The notes beneath the pieces were generated by a model, which made no database searches, was not told where the DNA came from, and saw only the letters and a list, made by a program, of their open reading frames with translations. Below, piece by piece: positions 8,674 through 17,226 of a stretch of DNA of 64,000 bases; position 1 is the stretch's first letter; each line of letters opens with the position of its first letter. Position numbers and translations under genes: made by a program. The stretch is from NCBI GenBank assembly GCA_963771845.1, contig CAVYVC010000008.1, positions 99,328 through 163,327 of the forward strand, read 5' to 3'. This stretch comes from VAZQ01 sp963771845. Its GTDB lineage: Bacteria; Pseudomonadota; Alphaproteobacteria; Rhizobiales; Xanthobacteraceae.

Positions 8674-10344
8674 CTACCGGACACGGGTGAAAAGCCGTGA
8701 CCAGCGCACCGCACTTGACCAATACCAAAACTCCCAAGGTTCAGCGTCTTTAATCGAGAAGAAAATCAATTCTGCCCGCCCCACCAAGTTCTGGAACGGT
8801 ACGTAGCCCATCGCCGATAGCTCGCGACTGTCGACCGAATTGTCTCGGTGGTCGCCCATCATGAAGTAATGTCCAGATGGGACCACATATTCCTGGGTAT
8901 TGTCGTAACGCCCGTTGTCCTGAAGATCGAGCAACTCGTAGCTCACGCCATTAGGTAGCGTTTCTCGCCAGCGCCGGATGCGGTCGCCATCGTCTTCATC
9001 GTCGATGAAGTCATCAACGCGCTCGCGCTTCACGGCCGCGCCGTTGATGTGAAGCAAACCGTCAACCATCTGGATGCGGTCGCCGGGCAGGCCGACGACA
9101 CGCTGGATGTAGTTGGCGGAAACGTCCTTCGGGAGGCGGAACACCAGCACGTCGCCTCGTTCCGGCTCCGATTCCCAGATACGTCCTGAATACGACGGTG
9201 AGAGCGGCAAGGAATAGCGGCTATAGCCGTATGAATATTTTGATACGAAAAGTCGATCACCAACCAGCAGGCTCGGTTTCATTGAGCCTGAAGAGATATC
9301 GAAAGGTTGGAATAGAAACGCTCGAACGGGCACCAAGATCAACAGCACAGTCATCACAAACGGAATTGGGGGTATGAGGCTACTGGCAATTGCGACCCAC
9401 GTCCGCTTTGCGCCAAACCGGTTTGGCAGCGAACTCTTGATTTCCTTGATTTGAGCCTCATGTCTGCCGTCCCCGGCAGCAGCCGCGAATCGGATTTGGC
9501 TCGTGAGCTCATCGAGATATCGGCCATCGAAGCCTCCGGTCAAAAATATTCTAATGCAATGACCTTGCTCATTCAGCAGGAACAAGCCTCCGCTGCGGGA
9601 GTACGCGGGAATTTCGATTTTCTTCTCAGCCAATGTCGCCCGCGCTCGTCGCCACCGCCCTCGGTGCGATTGGCCGGAAATGAATGAAAAAAGCGCATTC
9701 CATGAAAAATAGGTCGGTGGCATCACAAAGATGGTTTTGCGAATGCGGCTCGGGTCAGTCGTGAGAAACACAAGCTCGTACAGTGTTCCCGGCGTCGCCA
9801 AGGGCACCACGAAAATGTACCGGCACCTGTCGACGAGCAGTTCGAGCAACCGTTTCCAGTCTTTGTCGTCGCTCGTTATTTTTGCTGCGCCATAGCTGTT
9901 GCCCTTGTCGCCAATGGCGAGCATCGCGCATTGGCCTTCGAATGCGAATTGGAGCGCAAGCTCGGCATCCCAAAATCGACCAACGAGAAGCCGATCGAGC
10001 AGGGCGGGCAGGGTGTTCTTCACCTTGAGACGGCGTGAGGTGATGAACGACCTCAGATACAGGATAAATCCCTGTGGATCGTCGATCATCGCGCGCGCGG
10101 TTTTGTTGCGGTGCATTTGTGCGCTTCGACGATGCCAGCGATAGGAGTAGAACGCGAGCAATCCGACGCTGTAGCCACAAGCCTCAATGAGGTTTTGGTC
10201 AGCGAGATTTTGGCCAATCAATCCGAACATTACCGGCACAACTACGAAAGATCCGACGACTATTTTCGGAACTAAGCCGGGTCGCAGCGATGGCGGTGGC
10301 TCCGCTGCCACGCTCGGCTTGGGGTCGGCAATCGCGGTCATCAT
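8674..10344 (-). CDS. Membrane protein with FLRSF-like cytosolic domain fused to a signal peptidase I-like domain lacking the catalytic lysine
   Basis: 556 residues with two clear parts. Residues ~26-70 are two membrane helices. Residues ~90-300 form a cytosolic domain with L-Y-L-R-S-F (95-100), a conserved D-D-K-D-W helix and a P-L-A-T-P-G-T-L-Y-E strand-turn, which resembles poorly characterised TIR-like 'FLRSF' domains. A third helix (~315-343) leads into a periplasmic S26 domain. There the nucleophile box S-S-G-S-M-K-P-S (Ser354) and the G-D-H-R-D-N-S box are intact, but the lysine box reads N-Y-I-Q-R-V-V-G-L-P-G-D, with Gln414 (codon CAG) where active enzymes have Lys. The fold is probably kept, but canonical Ser-Lys proteolysis is doubtful. 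It lies between two copies of a duplicated segment. Function unknown. Confidence 0.82.
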   Translation of the reverse strand: MMTAIADPKPSVAAEPPPSLRPGLVPKIVVGSFVVVPVMFGLIGQNLADQNLIEACGYSVGLLAFYSYRWHRRSAQMHRNKTARAMIDDPQGFILYLRSFITSRRLKVKNTLPALLDRLLVGRFWDAELALQFAFEGQCAMLAIGDKGNSYGAAKITSDDKDWKRLLELLVDRCRYIFVVPLATPGTLYELVFLTTDPSRIRKTIFVMPPTYFSWNALFSFISGQSHRGRWRRARATLAEKKIEIPAYSRSGGLFLLNEQGHCIRIFLTGGFDGRYLDELTSQIRFAAAAGDGRHEAQIKEIKSSLPNRFGAKRTWVAIASSLIPPIPFVMTVLLILVPVRAFLFQPFDISSGSMKPSLLVGDRLFVSKYSYGYSRYSLPLSPSYSGRIWESEPERGDVLVFRLPKDVSANYIQRVVGLPGDRIQMVDGLLHINGAAVKRERVDDFIDDEDDGDRIRRWRETLPNGVSYELLDLQDNGRYDNTQEYVVPSGHYFMMGDHRDNSVDSRELSAMGYVPFQNLVGRAELIFFSIKDAEPWEFWYWSSAVRWSRLFTRVR

Positions 10345-10404
10345 TCGGATGCCACCCTTCCTAAATGCCCAATTTGAGGGCGTGGCGCAGGCTCTGAAGA
10401 GTTT

Positions 10405-10827
10405 TTAGCAGCACACGCAAAATATCTTATCCGCCAGGTTTGCGTGCCGGAGCACGTCGACCGAGCGATCGACGCCGGGCCCTTTGCCGTACCAGATGCC
10501 AAATACCCCATCGACCGTTGCGCCGGGAAACAGCCCCACTTGCTGCGTGCCCCACATGTCGGTTGCAGCAAGATCCTCGTTGAGGCCGGGCTCGAACCGG
10601 ATGTCGTGTTGCCCGAGGAGTTTTGCGGCCTGCCAGAGCGCGGTGTCGTAGCCGCCGAGCGGCGGGCCGCGATAGCCGGAAATGAAGCCCGCCGTCCGCA
10701 GCCCCGCCGCCCGGTCGCGCTCGCGCTGCATCATGGGAAGGCGGACCAGCGCCTGGATGCCCGAAAGATAAATGCGGCCGGATTGAACGGTGTACTTGTC
10801 CTCCAACGTTACGGGAATGAGCTCCAC
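10405..10827 (-). pseudogene. Truncated 5' copy of the indolepyruvate oxidoreductase gene
   Basis: The first ~132 codons, from the GTG start, are nearly identical to the N-terminus of the intact gene at 4953-8435. The frame then runs about nine codons into unrelated sequence and stops. All catalytic regions after the first part of the N-terminal domain are missing. It lies inside the second copy of a 467-bp direct repeat. It is expected to be non-functional, although the start region and some upstream sequence are retained and it may be transcribed. Confidence 0.85.
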
Positions 10828-10897
10828 ATCGCGCTCCGAATTGATGCGCCGCTTTCGCGGCCCGATATTCTAGGTCGGCCGGTCGTCTCCCGCAAAA
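10431..10897. repeat. 467-bp segmental duplication, second copy
   Basis: Direct repeat of 8039-8505. Identity breaks at 10431 in the reading frame and at 10897, five bases before the stop codon of the neighbouring Bug receptor gene. No inverted repeats or target duplication were found at the edges. Confidence 0.9.
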
Positions 10898-10902
10898 AAA
10901 GC

Positions 10903-11877
10903 TCACTCCGCCTTGATGTTTGCCTCCCGAATAACGCGGCCGAACTCGTTATATTGTTTGCTTAGAAGAGCGGCGAAATCAGCGCCACACATCCAGACCG
11001 GATAGAGGCTCTGGGCGACAAGCTTCGCCTTGACTTCAGGGACCCGCATTGCCGCCGCGAACCAGCCAGCGAGTTCGGAAACTGTTTCGTTTGGCGTCTT
11101 CGCCGGAGCGAGCAAGCCGTTCCAATTATCGGCCTCATAGCCCTTGAATCCGAACTCAGCGACGGTCGGCACGCCTGGCAGTGATTCGCTCCTCGTTCGC
11201 GAGGCACTGGCGAGTGCGCGCAGCGTGCCCGCCTTCAGCTGCGCCGCAACCCCTGAGTAGGGCAGGAAGGCCGCGGTCACATGTCCGCCGAGCAGCGCGT
11301 TAACGGCAGGAGCATCGCCTGCGTAGGGGATAAACGCGATATCGACGTTGGCAGCGCGCTTGAGCATTTCGAATGCGACGCGCGAAAGCCCTGCGGGAAT
11401 ACTCGCCAGCGTCAGGGAACCAGGCTTGGCACGCGCCGCGTTGAGCCATTCGGCGAACGTGAGGTAGGGCGATCCACTGTTGACGACGATGATTATCGGC
11501 GCAGTCGCGAGCTGGCAAATTGGCTCGAAGCTGGTGAGCGGATCGTAGTTCAACTTTCGCATATGCGGCGCGATAAGAAATGCGGTCGAAGTGACCAGCA
11601 AGGTGCTGCCGTCGGGTGCGGCGCGGGATACAGCTTCGGTTCCGATGACAGCGCTCGCACCAGGGCGGTTCTCGGTAATTACGGTGACGCCCTCAGCACG
11701 ACTGATCTGCTCGCCCAGAATACGAGTAAGGATGTCAGCAGTGCCGCCCGCCGGGAATGGAACGACAAGCTTGACAGTTCTCGCAGTTTGCGACCACGCA
11801 CCAGCCAGTTCGAGAAGGATAGTGAGAGCGCCAGCGCTCGCGACCAGATAGATAGATCGACGGCCAGGAAGTTTCAT
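10903..11877 (-). CDS. Bug family (TctC-like) tripartite tricarboxylate receptor
   Basis: 324-residue periplasmic solute-binding protein. The start M-K-L-P-G-R-R at 11877 is chosen because it is preceded by a strong ribosome site (CAGGGGGC) and begins a signal peptide with a hydrophobic stretch ending near A-W-S-Q. The mature protein shows the Bug pattern: V-V-P-F-P-A-G-G-T-A-D-I near the N-terminus, E-N-R-P-G-A-S-A, and the G-Y-E-A-D-N-W-N-G segment near the C-terminus. No TctA/TctB membrane partner lies nearby, as is usual for the many orphan Bug receptors. The ligand cannot be inferred. A divergent COG2984-type gene starts 314 bp away. Confidence 0.9.
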   Translation of the reverse strand: MKLPGRRSIYLVASAGALTILLELAGAWSQTARTVKLVVPFPAGGTADILTRILGEQISRAEGVTVITENRPGASAVIGTEAVSRAAPDGSTLLVTSTAFLIAPHMRKLNYDPLTSFEPICQLATAPIIIVVNSGSPYLTFAEWLNAARAKPGSLTLASIPAGLSRVAFEMLKRAANVDIAFIPYAGDAPAVNALLGGHVTAAFLPYSGVAAQLKAGTLRALASASRTRSESLPGVPTVAEFGFKGYEADNWNGLLAPAKTPNETVSELAGWFAAAMRVPEVKAKLVAQSLYPVWMCGADFAALLSKQYNEFGRVIREANIKAE

Positions 11878-12191
11878 AATGATGCCCCCTGAAAAGCGTT
11901 GTAAGCACAGTCTACCTGCGTCCCACGGACGGTTCGAGAGCTTTGCCTTTGAGGGTCCGTTCCCGGCACTACTCGGCCAGAAGTTGCGATACACCAGGTG
12001 GTTGAATTTGCGTCAGCTTTTAAAGTCATCCGGCCGCGAAACGGGTTGCAGCTCTGAGGATTTCGGCTGAAAATGACCCAACTCGGACATTGGCTGTGCG
12101 CTGCAGCAATGGTTTTGGGGTGTCAGTTTTAGCCCTATCAAAGTACTGGTTTGAGCCGATACAATGCCGGCCTCTGAGCTTGGGTGCGGAT
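11878..12191. other. Divergent intergenic region
   Basis: About 314 bp between the Bug receptor (minus) and the COG2984-type pair (plus). It must hold promoters for both, but no clear -35/-10 pair or operator was recognised. A stretch near 12070 (ACTCGGACATTGGC) resembles a stretch near 19000, suggesting a shared relic upstream of such genes. Confidence 0.4.
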
Positions 12192-13178
12192 ATGCGGCGA
12201 CGTGAGTTCATTAGCCTTCTCGGCGGCGCGGCGGCCGCGTGGCCGTTCGCGGCACGCGCGCAGCAGCAGCCGGCGATGCCGGTGATCGGGTTCCTCAACA
12301 GCACATCGCCAGCACCATGGGCGCATCTTGTGGCCGCATTCCGCCGAGGGCTGGGTGAAACCGGCTATGTCGAAGACCGCAACGTAGCGATCGAATATCG
12401 CTGGGCGGAAGGCCAATTAGACCGACTGCCAGCACTCGCCGCCGATCTGGTTCGTCGTCAGGTGGCAGTCATCGTTGCGACGGGAGGCACCGCCTCGGGA
12501 CTGGCGGTAAAGGCAGCGACCTCAACGATCCCGATTGTCTTCACCAGCAGCGGCGACCCGGTCAGAGAGGGCCTCGTCGCCAGCCTTAACCGACCGGGCG
12601 GGAACGCAACGGGGTTGGTCGTGCTTCTCACTGCGATGGAGGGGAAGCGGCTCGGGCTCCTGCGCGAGATGGTTCCAACCACGATGCCGATCGCCGTGCT
12701 TCTGAATCCTGGCGTGCCAACTTTCGAGACGCAGTTGAACGATGTGCGGGAGGCCGCGCGTGCCGTCGGGCAACAGATACATATCTTGCATGCAAGCAGC
12801 GAACGCGAGATCGATGTCGCCTTCGCGAAGACGGTTGAAGTGCGTGCCGGAGCCCTGCTGGTCGCCGCCGACCCAGTGTTGTTCAGTCAGCGCGAGCGGC
12901 TGGTTGCGCTCGCGGTACGCTACGCCATTCCTGCGATCTATGAATTGCGCGAGTATGTGGGGATCGGCGGCTTGATGAGCTACGGTATCAATCTCGCCGA
13001 GATCTACCGCCTTGTCGGCAACTATACGGGCCGGATTCTCAACGGCGACAAGCCTGCGGACCTACCGGTTCAGCAGGCAACCAAGTTCGAATTTGTGATC
13101 AACCTCAAGACCGCGAAGGCGCTCGGGCTCGAAGTGCCTCCCGGTCTATCCGCCCGCGCCGACGAGGTAATCGAGTGA
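12192..13178 (+). CDS. ABC-type uncharacterised substrate-binding protein (COG2984-like), first of a coupled pair
   Basis: 328-residue periplasmic binding protein. Translation is placed at ATG 12192, which begins M-R-R-R-E-F-I-S-L-L-G-G, a twin-arginine-like export signal ending in A-R-A-Q-Q. The mature part has the family marks P-V-I-G-F-L, the R-N-V-A-I-E-Y-R-W-A-E-G segment and the C-terminal F-V-I-N-L-K-T-A-K-A-L-G followed by R-A-D-E-V-I-E. Its stop overlaps the GTG start of a paralogous gene, so the two are likely translated together. Such genes are highly amplified in Bradyrhizobium-like genomes, usually without permease or ATPase neighbours, as here. Ligand unknown. Confidence 0.88.
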   Translation: MRRREFISLLGGAAAAWPFAARAQQQPAMPVIGFLNSTSPAPWAHLVAAFRRGLGETGYVEDRNVAIEYRWAEGQLDRLPALAADLVRRQVAVIVATGGTASGLAVKAATSTIPIVFTSSGDPVREGLVASLNRPGGNATGLVVLLTAMEGKRLGLLREMVPTTMPIAVLLNPGVPTFETQLNDVREAARAVGQQIHILHASSEREIDVAFAKTVEVRAGALLVAADPVLFSQRERLVALAVRYAIPAIYELREYVGIGGLMSYGINLAEIYRLVGNYTGRILNGDKPADLPVQQATKFEFVINLKTAKALGLEVPPGLSARADEVIE

Positions 13179-14161
13179 AGAGGCGCGAGTTCATCACGCT
13201 TCTCGGCGGCGCGACAGTCGCTTGGCCGCTCGCTGCGCGCGCGCAGCAGGGAGAGCGCATGCGCCGTGTCGGCGTTCTGATGAACACGAATATGGACGCG
13301 GACCAACAGGCTAGCGTCTCGGCGTTCGTGCAAGCACTGCAGCAATTGGGCTGGACCAACGGCCGCAACGTGCGGATCGACATCCGCTGGGCCGGGGGCG
13401 AGCCTGCCGACATTCGCAGACACGCCGAAGATTTGGTCGCGCAGGCGTCGGATGTGCTCGTTGCAACTGGAAATGCCGGGATGCCGGCATTGATGAGGGC
13501 GACGAGCACGGTGCCGATCGTATTTGTGCAGGTCGCTGACCCGGTCGGCGCCGGCTACGTTGACAGCATGGCGGTGCCGGGCGCTAACGCCACGGGCTTT
13601 ATTCAGTTCGAATACACGTTGAGCGGCAAATGGCTCGAACTGCTTAAGGAGATCGCACCGCAGTTGAGGCGGGCCGCGGTTCTTCGGGATCCAGTCCTTA
13701 CGGTCGGGATCGGCCAATTCGCCGTCATCGAAGCGGTGGCGCCGTCGCTCGGGATGGATGTGAGTGCAATCGGCGTGCACGATGCCGGCGAGATCGAGCG
13801 CGGTGTCGCGAAGTTCGCGAGCCGGCCAAACGGCGGATTGATCTTGACGGCCAGCGCATTGGCGGTGGTCCATCATGACTTGATCATTGCACTAGCAACT
13901 CGGTACAGACTGCCCGCGGTCTACTATCGTCGCTACTACGTCAATAGCGGCGGCCTGATTTCATATGGGTACGACGTTATTCAACAATTTCGCGGCGCGG
14001 CCGGGTACGTCGATCGCATCCTCAAGGGCGAGAAGCCGGCCGATCTTCCGGTACAGGCGCCGACTAAGTATGAACTGGTCATCAACCTCAAGACCGCCAA
14101 AGCGCTTGGCCTCGAAGTTCCGTCCACTCTCCTGGCTCGCGCCGACGAGGTGATTGAGTGA
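13175..14161 (+). CDS. ABC-type uncharacterised substrate-binding protein (COG2984-like), second of a coupled pair
   Basis: 328-residue paralogue of the preceding protein, starting at a GTG inside the previous stop (GTGA overlap). It begins V/M-K-R-R-E-F-I-T-L-L-G-G and ends its signal at A-R-A-Q-Q. The same family landmarks are present: V-R-I-D-I-R-W-A-G-G and V-I-N-L-K-T-A-K-A-L-G near the C-terminus. The two proteins are clearly diverged from each other, so this is an old duplication or two ligand-specific receptors. A group II intron copy begins 40 bp after the stop. Confidence 0.88.
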   Translation: MKRREFITLLGGATVAWPLAARAQQGERMRRVGVLMNTNMDADQQASVSAFVQALQQLGWTNGRNVRIDIRWAGGEPADIRRHAEDLVAQASDVLVATGNAGMPALMRATSTVPIVFVQVADPVGAGYVDSMAVPGANATGFIQFEYTLSGKWLELLKEIAPQLRRAAVLRDPVLTVGIGQFAVIEAVAPSLGMDVSAIGVHDAGEIERGVAKFASRPNGGLILTASALAVVHHDLIIALATRYRLPAVYYRRYYVNSGGLISYGYDVIQQFRGAAGYVDRILKGEKPADLPVQAPTKYELVINLKTAKALGLEVPSTLLARADEVIE

Positions 14162-14201
14162 TGGCTTTTTTGCTGCGGTGCATTAGTCCGGAAGTGGCAT
14201 T

Positions 14202-14846
14202 GTGTCACGAGTAACGCCGGTCCATACGGCGATGCGTAACTGTACGAGAGATGAAGGTAGGTCCTTCGAGTTCGGCAATCAGGTGTTGATCTCAAGCCAC
14301 CGCAAGCTGCTGTTGTCAAAAGCGATGGTGGTGAACGTTGCGGAAAAGTCGGAACGAGATTCCGGCAGGTATGATTGAGAGAGGCGAGCGCAAGCGAACC
14401 GCTGATGACGTGTCGAAAGCGGATTAGACGATGTCAAAACCGGGGGGTTGCCATTCCTCTGGGATAAGTTTGGGGGATGTCCTGAGACTGCCCAAACGGC
14501 ATCCGGCATGGAGGCGGCGCGAAGCTCAATCTGGCTCTTGTACGGAACGTGAGAACCTGGCCGGCGATGCTAAGGGAAAAGGCACAAGCGGCTCCAACCG
14601 CGAGGCCGAAAGTACTGATGCGCCGGAGAGGGGCGGACTGCCTCGTAGTAGTGTTGAAGCGGGGTAATGCCCGTGGAGCGAAGGGGGTGGGTCATCGCCT
14701 TTGAGATCGGGTCAACCGGCAACGGGAGGAACCCGATATTCAATGGAAGGCGGCAGCCTTCGTGCGGTGGCACGAGCCGGATGACGCGAGAGTGTCAAGT
14801 CCGGATCTGTGAGAGGCTCGGGGTGAAATTCCCCGGGCCTACTCGG
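14202..14846 (+). mobile_element. ORF-less group II intron, copy 1
   Basis: The element starts GTGTCACGAG, a GUGYG-like 5' end, and finishes with recognisable catalytic domains. The domain V-like hairpin at 14774-14809 has an upper stem GACGC/GTGTC closed by a GAGA tetraloop. The domain VI-like stem AGGCTCGGGG/CCCCGGGCCT is followed by ACTC. No reverse transcriptase is encoded in about 645 nt, so it would need an intron-encoded protein in trans. It is identical to 18244-18888. The 5' exon ends TGGCATT in both copies, consistent with a shared IBS1. One lower-stem pair of domain V looks mismatched, so splicing activity is uncertain. The exact 3' end could be a few bases earlier. Confidence 0.7.
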
Positions 14847-14851
14847 CCGAC

Positions 14852-14990
14852 CCGGAAGCGCTTGGCTGTGCGAATCGATTCCGCTAACTGGGGTGAAGCG
14901 GACAGCAATGGCTGCGCCGCGGTAATGCTAACTATTGACCCCAAGCGGTCTTTAGCCAGATCGAAATGCTGCACTGCGGCAAGCCCCGGA
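14852..14990. repeat. Dispersed non-coding repeat, copy 1
   Basis: Begins CGGAAGCGCTTGGCTGTGCG and contains ATTCCGCTAACTGGGGTGAA, then GCGGTAATGC and ATTGACCCCAAGCGGTC. Related sequence recurs at 60985-61101 and 63085-63200. It has no coding potential. In all three places it lies next to a COG2984-type gene or its intron-split flank. Confidence 0.7.
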
Positions 14991-15132
14991 CTTGATGCTC
15001 GCCGATCGAGCTGCGGCCGAGGATCGTGTGGAGCGGGGATCGTAGACCAAGTGCCGAAGAACCTCGACAAGATGCACCATTCGGCGCACATAACGGTGGT
15101 GAAAGAATAGCTCTCGGGTGAATCCGAGATCC

Positions 15133-16680
15133 TCACCGCTGGGGTGAAGGAGTTTGCTCAACCTGCTTGGGTGGAGGCAGGGGCTCGACCGAGAACGGGC
15201 CGAGAGCAATGACACGACAACTACGGTCCTGCCTGCCGCAATCGGTCAGGGCGCCTTCGATCGCGGCGTCTTCGTCGGTGGCGTTGAGCACAAGCCCCGG
15301 TCTTCCGTTCGCGCCCACGGCGATCCCATTCCAGGCGTTCGTTGCAGTGCCGAGCCGCCGCGTGAAACTCTCGCGCAGCTCAGGCGCGATCGCGACGTTG
15401 CTGCCGGCCAAAAAGAAACCGCTCGCTTTCATCTTGAGCGGAATGGGAACAACAAACACATCATCGACGGCCACGATCATGCAGGCAACTCCTGCGTTAT
15501 AACCGCACGATTCCAAAGCCCTGCGGCTCCCTCCGTCGGTGGAAGAAGTGGCATTATAATAAAAGAAAACGCCTCCATCCGGGGCCAAGGCCAAGGCTTT
15601 CGGTTTTGCGCCGGGGGTATAGAACCTTTCGATGGACGCGCGGTGGGAATCAGACGCCAATGGTACATCCTTGCTCACAAAAGGCCGTTCAATCGAAGGA
15701 TTGCGGATCAGCCAAGGTGGCGGCGGCATTGGCGGGTTGCCCCCGGTAAAAACGACAGTATTGCCCACAGCGTAAAGTTCGCACGGAGATTTTGCTCCAC
15801 TCGCTTCGGTAGCTTTGGTGCAGCTGGCCAGTGCCGCTCGTTTGGCCGTTTCATCGTCCTGTTGGCCGGTAATGAAGCCCATTCGGCTGAAGCTGATGGC
15901 GAGCGCCTTGTGCTCCGGGCCGGGCAGGTACTCGAAGCGAATAGCAACCCGGTCGCGGTCCCGAACGAACGGGATCGCCTCGGGCACGAGCAGAGCGGAC
16001 TGCTTTTGTTCGGGCTGAGTGGCTTGCGCCGTCGGCGCGCTTGCGGGAGCGCCCACCCGAGTTTGATAAAACCAAATCCCTCCTGCCACAATAAACATAC
16101 AGGCCGCGATGGCACTCGCGCCTAACACCCAGCCTGCTCGGCTCAATTTCTTCTCGGAGCGGAGATACGCCTTGACTTGATCGCGATCACGGAAATCGGC
16201 CGCTTTCGCGCCCGCCGCGGCTTCGCCCTTGTCGAGCGGTGCAACATTGTTGGCCCGTCCTTGTGCAGCGTCATCGACCTGGAGGATTGCTTTGACCGTC
16301 TCGGCAAGCTTGTACAAATGCCCCTCCAGCGGGGGCGTGAGCGTATCGAGCCAATGGATTGCACCGAGAAAATATTCCATGCTCTTGGTTGGCAGGACAT
16401 CCTCTATGCGCACCGGGACAATCGGAATGCCTCTGCTGACCGCCCGCTCGATCTCGCGGTGGACTTGGCGGGATTCATTTGCACTCGACGAAAAGATAAG
16501 AACCATGACGCGACATCGCTCGATGGCGTCGATGATGGCAGCGCCATATTCCACGCCGAGCCTGACATCGCGCGGAGCGATCCAGCAGCGAACTCCAGCA
16601 CTTTCGAGCACGACACACGTGGCGTCGGCGGCTGTCTTGTCCCTGCTCGAAGAACTGATGAATGCATCAAATTCCATCAT
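15133..16680 (-). CDS. TIR-domain membrane protein with three cysteine-containing repeats
   Basis: 515 residues. Residues ~3-136 form a bacterial TIR domain: F-D-A-F-I-S-S-S-S-R-D-K, then W-I-A-P-R-D-V, and the helix with H-R-E-I-E-R-A carrying the candidate catalytic Glu. A single membrane helix follows at ~182-205. The rest is outside the membrane and contains three related units of 80-90 residues, each with A-L-x-x-C and a second cysteine about ten residues on, ending in a valine-rich strand. They resemble DUF4189-type repeats, probably disulfide-bonded in the periplasm. This implies a signalling or sensing protein with a cytosolic TIR and an envelope-facing sensor. No defence neighbours lie beside it. 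ATG at 16680 or 16677 could be the start. Confidence 0.85.
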   Translation of the reverse strand: MMEFDAFISSSSRDKTAADATCVVLESAGVRCWIAPRDVRLGVEYGAAIIDAIERCRVMVLIFSSSANESRQVHREIERAVSRGIPIVPVRIEDVLPTKSMEYFLGAIHWLDTLTPPLEGHLYKLAETVKAILQVDDAAQGRANNVAPLDKGEAAAGAKAADFRDRDQVKAYLRSEKKLSRAGWVLGASAIAACMFIVAGGIWFYQTRVGAPASAPTAQATQPEQKQSALLVPEAIPFVRDRDRVAIRFEYLPGPEHKALAISFSRMGFITGQQDDETAKRAALASCTKATEASGAKSPCELYAVGNTVVFTGGNPPMPPPPWLIRNPSIERPFVSKDVPLASDSHRASIERFYTPGAKPKALALAPDGGVFFYYNATSSTDGGSRRALESCGYNAGVACMIVAVDDVFVVPIPLKMKASGFFLAGSNVAIAPELRESFTRRLGTATNAWNGIAVGANGRPGLVLNATDEDAAIEGALTDCGRQDRSCRVIALGPFSVEPLPPPKQVEQTPSPQR

Positions 16681-17226
16681 GTCAATGCGTTCCAGAATCT
16701 CGCCTGTCGCACGTTAAGCGGCCCGAGGAAGTGGCTCGACGGTTGTGAACCGACCCTAATGGTTTGTTTCGCAATGAGCTACCACGATCCACATCCCGGG
16801 TCGGCCGTTGTCGATGGTGCGTTTCTGCGCGGACCGTGCTAATCCGTAATTGCGATTCATTTTGCAGCCAATCCGCAGGGTCCTGACCAGGTTTGAAATA
16901 TTGATCACGATCACGCGCATCCGCTGGGCCTGGAGCAAACTCATCACCCACGGCCGCTTCGACGCCGGCTGCCGATGCCGGCCTATGAGCCTCCCCCGAA
17001 AATATTCGGAATTCCTGCAGTGCGCGATGCCTGCCCATCGCGCATCTTTCACATAAGCCCCTGCGCCGCTATGTCCGTAGCTGGTGGAAGCTGACATCAG
17101 GCTCAAACAGGCGGAATCTCGTTTTGACCCATACCTGCCAATCGGCGGTCAAATTTGCTGTGACGCACAACGCGGTATTTCCTACCACGGTGTGGTAGGG
17201 TGCGATGCTCGGATTGAGGGGAGCAC
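16681..17226. other. Intergenic region without a convincing gene
   Basis: About 545 bp between the TIR gene (minus) and a COG2984-type gene (plus). Open frames exist on the minus strand, for example 16756-17106, but they lack a ribosome site, membrane or domain pattern and overlap one another, so I do not call them. The last ~45 bp hold a palindrome described separately. Confidence 0.4.
17181..17199. promoter_or_regulatory. Palindrome upstream of COG2984-type gene
   Basis: CCTACCAC-GGT-GTGGTAGG, a perfect 8-bp inverted repeat centred about 37 bp before the ATG at 17227. Its position suits an operator or a small stem in the leader. No regulator gene adjoins it. Confidence 0.4.

Noticed and set aside
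11878..12191. Riboswitch in the leader of the COG2984-type pair
   Set aside because: No conserved riboswitch core or paired-helix layout was recognisable; only a weak similarity to the 19.0-kb region exists.
14431..15110. Short open frames inside the intron copies (14431-14667, 14667-15110 and duplicates at 18473-19032)
   Set aside because: They fall within the structured group II intron and are duplicated only because the intron is; none encodes reverse transcriptase or maturase motifs.
16756..17106. Minus-strand frame of 116 codons upstream of the TIR gene
   Set aside because: No ribosome site, no recognisable domain, and it overlaps another equally weak frame in the same intergenic region.
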